NCBI GenBank assembly: GCA_022419385.1
Contig: JAJUBI010000010.1
Coordinates: 186,001 to 250,000 of the forward strand
Length of the DNA stretch: 64,000 bases
Direction: 5' to 3'
Source: Paraconiothyrium sp. Pb-2020
Taxonomy: Eukaryota > Ascomycota > Dothideomycetes > Pleosporales > Didymosphaeriaceae
A program made the position numbers and the translations under genes. The notes under the pieces are model-generated. The model was not told the DNA's origin and made no database searches. It was given only the letters and a program-made list of their open reading frames with translations. This document shows, in pieces, positions 10,994-22,307 of the stretch; within the stretch, counting starts at the first letter, position 1; each line of letters opens with the position of its first letter.

Positions 10994-12718
10994 ATGGACG
11001 GATCACTACACGACGACATCGACGCCCTCATCGCTCGACTTGCGGACACCAACACTGCTGCCGTCAAGCCCGCCCTCGTCGATGCCGTGGCACGCTTTCA
11101 GGCGCTCGGCCCCATCGCCCTCTCCAACCCTCGAAGACGTGCACGAACCGGCGGCGTGAAGGCGAAGAAGGCCACCACCTCACGCGAAGCGCATGACCGC
11201 TTCTGGCCTGCCGCGCTCTGGCTCGGAGCCCACCGCCATCTCCAACAGGCCCCGGAGGAATTCACACGCGCGCTCACCCTGCAGAAAGGTTCCACCATCG
11301 AACGCAAGATCACGCATATCAAGACAGTGTTGGATCGTTGGGGCTCTGACTTCTGGTTCCAACTACGCTCTGCGGGCGCACCTTTACCAGCCGATCCCAC
11401 TCACGCCCTCGTCGACCGCTTGATGCAAATCTCCGCCATCTTCTCGAAACCCGCAGATTTCGCCGCCCAGCTGGACCGCGACCGAGAGGCTTTCATATCT
11501 TCGATAACCTATATCTACTCTTCCACAACGAAGCTCGCCGCCTTCGCCGCCGGGACTGCTGAGCTTACTGCCAGTTTCCTCGGTAGCTATTTAGAGTGGC
11601 GGCAGCGGCCTGACGTGGACCGAAGAAGCAAAGGGTCGAGCAGCAGCCCGCTTGCGAAGAGACGCCGGCTGAATACAGACGTTGGAGTAGATGACAACGT
11701 CGAAAACGAGGAGAGCGGCACTCCCGTCGACCACGCCCGAACTGACGAGGGCCCCGTCGACGAGGAGGCACAAGCGGTGGAGCCAGACGAGGAGCCAGAC
11801 GAGGAGCCAGACGAGGAGCCAGACGACCAGTCAGACGACCGGAGTCGCGGAACAAACGGAACGGACGCTGGCGATAGGACCGACCGAAGCGTAGAGATCT
11901 TCCGGTGCCCGGTTGAACCTCTGGCTACCATAAATTCCGACCCGGTTTTCGGTACTGCGGGTCACGACGACACATTCAGTCCTCCAGCAACTCCCGTACC
12001 CTTGTCTGGCCTTGGGGCGCGTCGGTTCGTGACTCCGACACAGTCTAGCGGTGGATCAGCGCGCAGCCCTATGGAACACGTCACTCGTCGACAAACGCGT
12101 AGTCGTCGAGCGCTCTCGCCGTCGGGAGAAACCGAACCCTTTGGAGACGATTCCTCAATATCTATCGCCAACAGAAGCGCCAAAGGCCCAGGCATGGACC
12201 CTGTTGAAAGCGAGGCTGGATTGTATAGCGGCGCATTGGATGGTGTGACCGCTATGTGGGAGAATGCCAAAAGGCTTCGACGTAACGAGAAAAGGACCGC
12301 ACACAAACTCGCAAAGGCGGAGGCGGAACTTAATCTCATCCGCGGCGATCTAAACGAGAAGTACCCTGAACTGCCCTCGACGCCCTCCTCTGACGACGTG
12401 CACAATGCTCTCACCTCGATCGATGGTGCCATCGCATTACTGGAGGAAATGCAGAGAGAGGTGGATAGTCTCCACCAAAGATATGCAGCGCAACCTGACC
12501 TGCTCCAAGCTGTCAAATACGACCCCGAGCTTCTCAAGAAGAGACTGGCGACGAGACAGGGATTGGATGATGGACTGGGAAAACTGACACAGGCCGAGGC
12601 GAACTTTGAAGAGGAACAGACCGCGCATGACGCGGCAAAGGATCTGTTGGGGAAGGCATTGCAAAGTTGCAAGGAATTCGACGAGCGCTACCGGCAGATG
12701 CGCGATGACGTGCTATGA
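10994..12718 (+). CDS. Hypothetical 574-aa coiled-coil nuclear protein
   Basis: This is a single-exon frame. I place the start at the ATG at 10994, in good fungal context (CCCCATGG); the frame stays open upstream, but that part is Arg/Pro-rich and unlike protein. Residues 1-200 are mostly helical (for example VLDRWGSDFWFQLRSAG near 112-128). KRRRL at 222-226 is a likely nuclear-localisation signal. Residues 235-300 are acidic and contain four EPDE units at 263-278. A Ser/Pro/Arg linker follows. Residues 415-455 and 480-570 are long heptad-like coiled coils. No known domain is recognised, so it is probably lineage-specific. It is convergent with the nuclease-like gene at 13384-14746, with 665 bases between the stop codons. 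Confidence 0.75.
   Translation: MDGSLHDDIDALIARLADTNTAAVKPALVDAVARFQALGPIALSNPRRRARTGGVKAKKATTSREAHDRFWPAALWLGAHRHLQQAPEEFTRALTLQKGSTIERKITHIKTVLDRWGSDFWFQLRSAGAPLPADPTHALVDRLMQISAIFSKPADFAAQLDRDREAFISSITYIYSSTTKLAAFAAGTAELTASFLGSYLEWRQRPDVDRRSKGSSSSPLAKRRRLNTDVGVDDNVENEESGTPVDHARTDEGPVDEEAQAVEPDEEPDEEPDEEPDDQSDDRSRGTNGTDAGDRTDRSVEIFRCPVEPLATINSDPVFGTAGHDDTFSPPATPVPLSGLGARRFVTPTQSSGGSARSPMEHVTRRQTRSRRALSPSGETEPFGDDSSISIANRSAKGPGMDPVESEAGLYSGALDGVTAMWENAKRLRRNEKRTAHKLAKAEAELNLIRGDLNEKYPELPSTPSSDDVHNALTSIDGAIALLEEMQREVDSLHQRYAAQPDLLQAVKYDPELLKKRLATRQGLDDGLGKLTQAEANFEEEQTAHDAAKDLLGKALQSCKEFDERYRQMRDDVL
11780..11827 (+). repeat. 12-bp tandem repeat coding EPDE x4
   Basis: Four near-perfect copies of GAGCCAGACGAG lie inside the coding frame and encode Glu-Pro-Asp-Glu four times; the last copy ends in GAC. 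The unit keeps frame, so copy number could vary between strains. Confidence 0.85.
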
Positions 12719-13383
12719 AGCCCCTCGTCATGGCATCGTGCTGCTTGCCGCCACCTCCAGCCCTGGTGACGATACGAAAGCATCACTATCCGATCCAACC
12801 TCCACGTCGCGTTAGCTCACTTATCCAGACCATCCGATATTTCCGCTCTGTCCACTCACTTAGTCTACGTAGTACTTTGTCCATGTCTCATCTGGTGGCC
12901 TCGCTATTTTGCGACATGAGAATTATATAGATGCAGAATTCCAATTGTAGGCCAGTGCACGCATTGGCTACGCATGTCTTGAAGTCTTCTCTTGCTACGT
13001 ACTACGATGTGATCCAGGACACTACGACAATGATGAGAATGAGATGCAATGCAGAGTGCGCAACGCTTTTGGAGAATTTACATGCATGCTACTACTCCTC
13101 GTGTGCGTTACGCATCAACCCAGGGCGTACTACCCGTGAGTGCTCTATTCGACGCATACCGTCGCATCGACTTCCAGGAGATGGTGGAATACGCTGCGAT
13201 ACGTCTTGAATGAGTCAGAACGTGATCCGCATGAAAGTGAAGGGCAAGAGAAGTGTATTCGAGTCTACCTAGAAATTCTACCCAGACGACCCATCTTGGA
13301 AAAGGGGATATTTCAATCGCAAATGGTCAGTACAGTAGGTAAGCAATTGCCAGTGTTCAAAATTGGTACAAGAAATCAGAGAT

Positions 13384-14746
13384 TTAGTCGCGCTGGAGCT
13401 CATCGGTTGAAGTCGAACCATCGCTGGCTTCTCGACGTCTGAGACGATAGGTCGCTCCAGTGATGGCTGCGTTGCGAATGTCTGCAGCGAGGTCCATGGC
13501 ATTACGGAAGCCGGCAATGCCAGCCTTGCAGCTCTCGAGGTTGCCGCGCAAGGAGGTCTCCCATAGAAAATGAGTTATGGTGGAAAGTCCACCAGCAGGG
13601 CCGTTGGGTTCGAAATGGCTTCCGTAGAATGTGAGGCCGCCGTGGATGAACGTGCAACTGATGGCCTTGATCTTACGATCGAAGGGGGTATGGCGGTTAC
13701 AATAGCCTTCGAGCTTGCGGATAGCTCGCGCACCCAGGGCGCCACAATGCGTGGCTTGCCTCATCGCAACTTGGTCGCTACCACCTGTCCCTTTGACCTC
13801 CAAGAACAAATTGGGTGCGAGTGGATGCAAAAGATCCTGAGAAGGCTGGATGTAATCTTCCAGATCCTTCCTGAGCTCCTTGTTTATGTCAAAGACACCT
13901 GCGCCGATGTAGTAGTCCGGTTGGGCGCTGGTCAGAGACTGATTAGTCGGACTCAAGGCAGCCAGATTGTTGAAGACGACCTCGGTATCAGCGCTCCCTT
14001 TGGGCTTAGGAGCGAGAATTCCGTACAGGTTTCCGAGTGCTATGACCTTCCTCTTGCTCTCGAAACTCAAATCGCAGATCTGGTTGAAGGTATGTTCTGT
14101 GACATCGCCCAGATCGTCACGTCCTTGCATGAGCCGAGCCTTGATAACATCTGCATCCACTGCCGCTTTGAGCTTATTTCCATTGCTGTCCTTGTATCGG
14201 GGGGAGAAAATGTTGGCGTCTAGAAGCCTCGATTCGAAAGATGCATCGTACGGCGAGGACGTCCCGGTCACTCTTGAAGTCGACGCCTGTGAACCCTTCT
14301 TGGGACGACCCTTTGAAGCCATCTCGATGCAGCTCTGGGAACGATTAGCACAGCACTCAAACTCATCCGGAATGTATACATACTTCGTCACAGCTGGAAG
14401 CGCTGAGCTCGCTGTCCACAACGTCTTCCCCGGCGGCTGTGTTGGTGGGGCTGGGAAGTCCGCTGTTCCTCGAGGGCTGGTGGTGTGCGCGCGCGGAGTT
14501 GTCGTGCTCCCAATACTGGCGGTCCACTTCACGCAGTGCGTCCGGGGTGAGGCAAGTTTTGGGAAATGGTACGTTGTCGTAAAACGCCCTGCCATGCAAG
14601 GAGAGAGGTGGGGGGTTTAGCGGGTCGAAATAGGCAGTGCCTGGTTGGAGAGAGGGGTCGATGGAGCGCCAGTCGAAGCCCTCAAGCTCAGGAGGCTCCT
14701 CGTACGTAGGCGAAAGAGCGCGTTTGCTCGAGCAGTCGCTGGCCAT
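13384..14746 (-). CDS. PD-(D/E)XK nuclease-like fungal protein, 2 exons
   Basis: Exon 1 is 14384-14746 and exon 2 is 13384-14334. The 49-nt intron (14335-14383) has donor GTATGT, a GCTAAT branch site and acceptor CCCAG, at phase 0. The protein is 437 aa. The core matches a widespread uncharacterised fungal PD-(D/E)XK family. It has PDYY at about 260-263 (first acidic residue Asp261), LFLEVKG with Glu300-Val-Lys302 as the E-x-K pair, a following RQA, and GALGARA near 319-325. All expected catalytic positions are present, so an active nuclease is possible. In this family many members are annotated only as hypothetical; a DNase role is inferred from the fold. Near residues 80-95 the LTPDALREVDRQYWEHD segment resembles the N-terminal helix seen before such domains. 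KGRPKKG near 129-135 may aid DNA binding or nuclear import. Confidence 0.88.
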
Positions 14747-17700
14747 GGTGAGCTAATGTGCGCGAGGTGAGCGAGAAAATGTGGGTCGGTCGAAGCGGCA
14801 GTAGGCAAAGGTGAGAGAAACAGCGGCAGGGCGCAGAGATACACGAAGGTTTACGGCTGCTCTGCTGTGCGATGGAGTTGTTGTCTGTCCGGTAGGTCTT
14901 TGGAAAAAAACATATTGCCGGCCAGCATGGAAGGTACGCGCACAGACCACGCCGCCACGCTACCAGTACCAGACGCTCAAAAGCGCAGTTGCCTCTCGGG
15001 TTCTTGAGATTGGTCAGGTCGAGGAATGAACACCAGATGGCGTTCTGAACGCCTCGTGAGGCGGCACAAAGATACGATCAAGACGGGTGGTCTTCCCTAT
15101 CTGCGATGGGCGAGGATGTGCGGCTGAATACGCAACTTTCCGTGCTGTCAAGGCATTCTACGATCCATGATTCCACCATGGGCATCATCACTGAACAAGA
15201 CACATGCGTCTCGACTCACAGCTCTACTTTGACGAAGTCAGCGAAGGTCCAGGATACGATGCAACAGTGGTTTCTCCTGTCTGATATTATAACCTTGGAA
15301 ACAATCGAACCCGTAATTTGAATGCCAAGAGTGGCAGGCCATACCTTTTTCGAACGCCAATAAAGATAGCTGGAATGCACCAATATGGTAACAACCCTTA
15401 GTGCACCAAGAGTGGTTTTGGGCATCGTTCTTTAATCAATTCGGTGTGAAAACCATATCAAGACCATTTTCGGGCGTTAGCGCTAGCGCGGGAGTCGAGA
15501 CAGTGTTGAGACCATTTTAAACACGAATGTTGATAATATAGTTACAGAAACCCCCCTTAGCACGCTATGGACCGCATCCGTCTCGTTCCCGCAAGTCACA
15601 ACTCCCGGCACCAGTCGCCAGCTCTCCGTACTTGGCCCCAATTCTCGCGTATACGGCCCGATCGACAGCGCTGTACTGTGGAAGGAGAGCTGCAGTAAAG
15701 AGGGCGCCGGCACATGCTGGATGCGCGGTGACCACCGTCACAAGCTACGGTCTCGCATGCATACAATCTTCCTCTGTGCCTCGGATGCACCACTGCGGCA
15801 CGCGGGACCTCACCCACGTTATGAGCAGACCGTCACACATCACTGACTTCGCCACAAATCCGCTCGCAGCTACGGAGCGACACGGATGACAGCAGCCCCC
15901 AACAATATTGGCTAACCTGCCCCAAAACATACCGGACCGCGACGACAGCCCGACAGGGTACGCAAACAAGAAATGCTGAATGGCTTATTGTCGTCATATA
16001 CATCAGTGTACAGCAGCATATTTTGTACTGTATCACGCCGCCCGATACTACAACTGGCCGCCCAGGGGTCACTCAACAGGCGCCCACAGCACGATGATCG
16101 CCGGTACGCCAAAAGGCTCACGACCCACACTATAGCCCTCCGCTACTACATTTTAGGAATTTATTCAATGCAAGGTGACATGTAGCGTTCGCTTAGCCGA
16201 GGTATGGGATTAGCGCACGAAGGAACGAGCGGAGCTGTTCCGACTACTTCTCATTGGTCTGTTTTTTCCCGACGGTGGATCCCACGACGGAAGATGGTAG
16301 GTTGGGGAATCTCGCTTCTGCTGACATTTGTGATGCTGCTGATGCGATCAATTGTTGCCTATCACAAGCCGCGCTCCTCCGTCGGCTCGAGTCATGCATA
16401 GCCAGTTACTTCTGGACAACAACGCGATCAGCCAGAATAGGTAGTGTACCCGAGCAGTTGGGCAGCACGAGGCTAGGTGACCCACGCAAAGGCAGGCGGA
16501 GGGGGTACGTCTTGATAGCTCCCTCGACAAGGGTGCGAAACAACGTGAGCTCTAGTTGGGGTACTCGGCAGAATCTTGACGAGCGTGCCCGATCGCTCGA
16601 CTCCGTGAAAGACAGCCAACGCAGGTGCCACGCAGAACGGGGCCTATACACTTGCGATATAGGGCGGATATTGAGATTACGCTGTTGCAGATGTGCTTTA
16701 CCAATGCTGCCCTATCTCTTCGACGGGCAACAAGCACTGATGGCTAGATGGTAGAGAAACTGGTAAAAGAACAGATTTAACTAATAGTCCATAACGTTGG
16801 AATATTGCATTCACCAACACATAATCGCAAGGACTTTGCTCGAGAAGACATACTCTGACCCATATTGGCTATATTAATCCTCGACCGTCTCTCTTCTTAC
16901 GTCTTAGCACAGATTCATCCCACCATGCCTCGTCGATGCGGACCTATGACCAAGGAGGCAGCTTGTTGCAGTAATGCCCGATCCCCACGAAGAGCGGGGG
17001 CAAACGTAAGACACGATGCCACCTCAAGTCTTAATGCCAAATGATCGACTTCAAGAACTCCGAGATTGAAGCGAAGGGGACGCATCCGATTACCTATGTA
17101 CGTATGTCTAGTCTCCCAACGGGGAAACTCTTCTGCACTTCGATTTCCGGCAGCTTACGCGATCACCAAGCAGTGGAGACGCCCTGGCGCGCATCTAAGT
17201 CAATGACAAGTTATAGAATAAGCGGCTAAGAGAGCGTTCGAAGATGTTGGCTTACGCCAGCCGCTAATAAAAGGAGGTTCACGCTCTCACGGTGTCCCTG
17301 CAGGACAAGGAGGTTACCTGGGTTACAGTAGAGAACGCGGTGGTACAATGACTAAGCGGGGATTGGCTTAATCAGACCTCGCGAAGTCAGCACGCTCTGA
17401 ACCGACTTCGTTAGCAGCTTTTCGCGATGGGGCAGTCCGGGTGAGTGGCAGACTGAAACAGTGCACCACTTGGTAGCGCTGTCTAAGACGCATCGCCCCT
17501 CGCCAATGAATCTCCCGGCACAAGGTAGAGGATTCATCGAAAGAACACGGATAAGGTATCACACAACATTGAAGACGTGTGCCGAGGCCAGTACGCGGTT
17601 CTGCTTTCGCGGCTAGGTCCACAGACGCCTCCACGAGCTTACTCAACGACAGCATGTTTTAAAGACGGCGCATCGCAAGAAAATCGGGTAAACTAGCATA

Positions 17701-20700
17701 AGCTGGATGCGATCATATTATAGTTTCACGTTTTAGGCTGAATGCCACTCGACCCGCATAACCGCTCTACAATAGGATAGAGCAGGTTTACCCTTCGTCT
17801 AGTTACAATGTCTTTTCGCACACGTATCCCGAACCTACTGTCTTAGTTGCGTGAAACAGTGTATAGCAAATCCTACGATATCTTCTTATGATCATTGATC
17901 ATGTCTAATATGGCACAGGAATCGACCAAAAGCTTGTCTTAGACACCTTTACGGTGTCTTACTACTAAATTTGCGTCCTACTTATATCGATTGATGCATG
18001 GCCACCTTCCATCATAATCGTGCCGAATAACCGGGCCTACCAATACTCTGGACTGTACGGAAAGTATTCAATACATTAAGCAACCACGAATTCACTCAAA
18101 CTAATACCTTTATAACAGGTGCAGCATAAAGCTCTACACGGTCTTACGCCAATTTCACGGAAGTCCTTCACCATGCCAAACAACGACAGCAACAATAACA
18201 GTCGTAACGTAAGTACTGCTTCCCCATCTTAACATTATATCGCTAAGTTTTTGAGCAACCCGCCCTCTCTATTATGTACATGTGTGCGACATGTAACAGG
18301 ATGGAGCCGCTTACGGCCAACGGATTGTGTTCGCGTGATTAATGCTTTGGTCATCTGTACCGACACCGCGGCCCTTCACGCGGTTAGAGAGTGAGAAATG
18401 GTAGAACAATGGGTCAGTAGAAGGAGAACATGTTACTCAAGACCAATTCATCAAATTGCAATGGTTCGTGGAAATGGCTCATGTGCATGCCACGAAGCTA
18501 TGTAACTAGAGCAATGTAACTAGAGCAATGTAACTAGAGCAGATACGTTTCTTTTTGTTCCGCTCAGCCATTCTTGGACCCAGCTTCTCATCTTCATCGC
18601 AATTGCCGACGGTGGGGCCGCCAAGACGAGTTCAGATGAGGCAGATGAAGCTCGCAACGGCGCCTCACCGGCGAGCGCGCAGCTTGTGCGCTAGGTCACC
18701 GCTTCCACACGAATTCCCGGATGTTCTCAGTGACTGCTTGAAAAGGGAGTTCCTCGTGGAGAAGAGCTTTACATCAGAAGTGGTTGCCACAGTGGTTGTA
18801 CCGTAAGATTCGGAGAGTTCGACCGTGGCTGCAGTCGACTGACGAGTTCGCTGGCCTTAAGAAGCTCGCAGCGTTCCGGCTTAGCCCAGACATCAACGCG
18901 CGACGTGCCATGCTGGGTGTTACACCCCTCGAAAACGACAGCGCGCTCTACAATGCCGCCTACAGTAATGAGCACCTGAATCCATAAACCTCTGTACCTC
19001 CACTCGTTGTGGACCGTACAGGTTAGCGTATACCTCAGAAGTATTCCAGCGTGTAATTCAGTCTAACATAACGAAGACATCAAAGTACGGATAATCTCTA
19101 CGTTTGTACGGATCTGCGCCGACGTCTCTAGGTAAAGTGTATTAACAGATACATTCCGTCATCATAGCACGTTTCCATGATCGACTAGCTGTTTGAATGT
19201 GACGCTTTTAAAAAGAATATATACGCGCCTGCTTTAGCATTGGATCTAATCACCTTTGTCATCGCACAACTTCACTATTAAAGCGATTTTTGCCTTCGAC
19301 GCGGAGTACCACGATTCCGTGTACGCTCTCAGGGCAGTCCGGATCAACTGCCATTGGTAACTATCTATTGAAATGGACTGAATCTTGTTGTGTCATGTAC
19401 TCGCAGCTAGTGGGGCCGAGTCGCGTGTGAAGACAATGGTACCTCCGGTATAGCTAGGAACACCTCAATATTATACGTTTAAGCGCCCTATCGGCGCTGT
19501 TCAGCAGAATAGTACCTAACATCTCGAGTCTTTTCATAAGACCCAAATGTGTTGTCTAAAGGAGTAACCCACAATTCCGCAACACTCTTACATGCCTCAC
19601 CTCCCGTTCCTGTTACATACCCAATGTGGAAGCTGTGTAGCCCTTGATCGAGTCCACCAACCCGGGGGGGGGGTTCACTGGTATGGCCTAATCATGCTTT
19701 CATCCAGGCCCAAAGCCGGTATTCCAAGGAAGTATAATCGAACGTCGCAGACCATAGTAGCCGAGTTGCACGGCAACGATCGTAAGAATATTTGTTCTAG
19801 GTTCAGCGCTTAGAAACACTTGTTTATGGTATACCGTACAAAGCGCTTGTTGCGCTAGCCATGTCGGCCCGATTGCATTACCAGAATGACGGCGAATAAG
19901 CACACTGCCATGGACCATATTTAATCACGGATCGGCCTACAGACAGCCACCACCCAAGCCTGATAAAAACCCGTATTTAGACTACATGTACTTGTCTAAG
20001 AATTGCGTCTTCCCTACCGCTCAGGTCGTTGAACACCATTAGAAGCCGTGGGAAGAGGGGGTTTGAGTGAGGGTTTTTTTTTCAACCTCCAAGCATGCCG
20101 TTGGAGCGCATGGACACCTACAGGTGAAACTTTTGCGGGCTATATTAAGCGGAGTTCCCATACCAATATCTGGCGCCAGTTACAGGGATTGTGCATAGAC
20201 ATACTCACTCGTGTAGAGGATAAAATTAACACAACCATTCGCGCTGGCTCTCGATCTGAACGTGATATGGTTTCGATGTATAGCAATCTGATAGGATAAT
20301 CTCAACAATTATCAACCTTGTTAGATTTTAAGTTGAATATCAACACCAGCAGGCCTCCCATTAGAACAACACTCACACATATCTGATCTTTCTCTTCACA
20401 TGGCATGATGACATTGATGCGGGTAGGGATCGCGTAGTAATATTACAGCTTCGGTCAATGCTGATGCGAATAGTGACGTGTTTCGTTAGAAGATGGCTCG
20501 CTGGATTTCCGCATCAACGCAGGTATCCAGCGTGAGCGTCTCTTAGATCAATGAAGAGCTTTGCAATACAGATGCCGTCGTGTGCTAGAATCTCCCCTGC
20601 GCCGTCACGCCACATTCTCGATCACCTCGCTGTTTCCAGAAATTTCAAGCGGGGCACCACGTCTCAACTCTTGAACAGCCTTTGCGCCGAATGCGCCATT

Positions 20701-20967
20701 ACCTTCATGTTAGCAAGAGACCCTCATCCTAATATCTAGCGCCGATTTGGCTGTCTTCGCATGCTTTTACATGTGACGTTATACGAAAATTGGATGGGAT
20801 TGCAGATACAAAAAATTACAGAACACTGAGTGGAGGGTTCTGCCTGCAAACTCTCAGAAGTAGTCCCGGGTCGCTCTTTGCTAGGCCTAGACCTACGCCC
20901 TACCCAAGTGAAGCGCACGTATGGCAAACCTCAAACCAACCGCCCTTGCTGCTCCACTTTCGCTCAC
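14747..20967. other. Six-kilobase spacer without a supported gene
   Basis: No frame here is both long and codon-like. The best candidates are 16254-16754 (+, 166 codons, no recognisable domain) and a short coherent run at about 18790-18987 (+) containing FAGLKKLAAFRLSPDINARR, which lacks a matching upstream frame. Base composition falls toward AT between 17.6 and 20.5 kb, without a RIP-type dinucleotide bias. A G7 run with flanking repeats occurs near 19,665. Confidence 0.45.
18500..18541. repeat. 14-bp perfect tandem repeat, 3 copies
   Basis: Three exact head-to-tail copies of ATGTAACTAGAGCA. The tract is non-coding as far as I can see and is a simple minisatellite. Confidence 0.9.
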
Positions 20968-22307
20968 CTACCTAGTCCGTCCACGACGCGACTCCGACCA
21001 AAGCAACAGCACGAACGCGCAAGACAACGTGCAGATCACCAATACGTCGTTTTGTTTGAAGGTATCCAAGGTGCTGATGACGCGTGGAGCTGGCGGTAGC
21101 TGGTCTCCCGCACGAGTCTTGGGTAGCTTTTGTTTCTTGGGGACAGGCTCACGCTCTACCCAAGGAAAGCAAGCGTACGGCAAGATGTCGACCCAGCGAT
21201 CAGTCACTGCGGCACCGCGACCGCAAAGGTCGGCAATAGCAAGCTCGAGACACTTGGTGACGCGGATGGTCGGCTGATGGTCATGTTCCTTCAGGTCGGC
21301 GTGGCAGTCGATCTCAGCTTTGTGAACGCGGACATGTGTGTGGGTGAAGGCGATGACAGTGACCTGGTACACGTGAGCTAGTGTCTGCAAAGCGAGGACG
21401 AATACTTGCAGCAAAGTTGGTCTTGACCCTAGGCTGAGAGGCTGATGCGTACCGCTCCTGTTGGCGACGTAGAAGGACAAGTAAAGAGGAAAGCTCGCTC
21501 TGAAGCAGAGTGTCCCCAGCGCATATCCGACTCAGAGTGTGCCCAGCGCATTCCAGGGATAGGGAGTCGGCCACAACGCAGCTGAGAATGTCAGAATGAC
21601 AATCATCGTCACCGTCGTCGTCGGTCGATCGAGTGACGACCGTGACGACCTCCCAGATGCGCTTGCCGTGAACGTTCTGGCCGAGGAGATTCTCGTGCTG
21701 GTCACGCCCATCGGGAGGGTGGAATGTCGCCAGTGGTATGCTGGGATGCTCCGTGCAGAATGAGGCGTTGGCTGCCCATGTTATGTCCATGAAACGGTTC
21801 ACCCACGTCCAGGGAGACTTGTGAGATTGAGCCTCTGACCATCCACGCAGCGGGCGGGATTCGATGTAGCTCTTCAAGAGTGGACCCAGGTCGCCGACTG
21901 GCTTGCTGGGGCGCGACCGCTGGCGCATGCTGATGCGACGCTCTTCAAGAAAGCTGCGCTTCGTAGAACTCGGGTCGCGCAGCAGCTCGATGGTGTCGTA
22001 GATGTGTAGTGCGCACATTCGGACGGCCTGTTGGTGGACGGTGGCAGTCTGAGCGCCAGGCTGGGAATGAAGCTCGCTCGTAGCTTGGAGGTAAACCTTC
22101 TGATAAGCCTCTGTCGCGACCTCGGTGGGCATGATGACGGCCGGAGCTGTGTTTGTGTTCCAAGGTTCATAGGGATTAGCATCATCTTCCTCACTTTAAG
22201 GACAACATACAAGTAAAGGGAACGCCGATTAGCACGTTTTCACATGATACTTACACTCCAAAAAGCGCCTGAAGAGGTGCGGGATCAACTATCCCCAGAG
22301 CCAACAT
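20968..22307 (-). CDS. Hypothetical 380-aa protein, 4-exon model
   Basis: Proposed exons are 22255-22307, 21650-22193, 21453-21581 and 20968-21384. Intron 1 is strong: 61 nt, donor GTAAGT, TGCTAATC branch. Intron 3 is 68 nt with donor GTACGC and acceptor TTTGCAG. Intron 2 (68 nt) has a good CTGACATTCTCAG 3' end but a weak GTCGTC donor, so its 5' edge is uncertain. The N-terminal half (EEDDANPYEPWNT, then a helical segment with IYDTIELLRDP) is well formed. Exon 3 carries a duplicated RWAHSESDMRWGHSASE pattern. The last 20-40 residues include a hydrophobic run (VLVICTLSCAFVLLLW), perhaps one membrane segment. No family is recognised. If intron 2 is wrong, the product ends at 21314. Confidence 0.58.

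Noticed and set aside
9915..11159. 414-codon plus-strand open frame
   Set aside because: It is Arg/Pro/Ser-rich without domain-like texture, overlaps the start of the well-supported gene at 10994 in another frame, and covers its pyrimidine-rich leader. It is best explained as a chance opening in GC-rich DNA.
20968..21277. Plus-strand frames overlapping the 3' end of the gene at 20968-22307
   Set aside because: They are antisense shadows; the minus strand has a consistent exon structure there.
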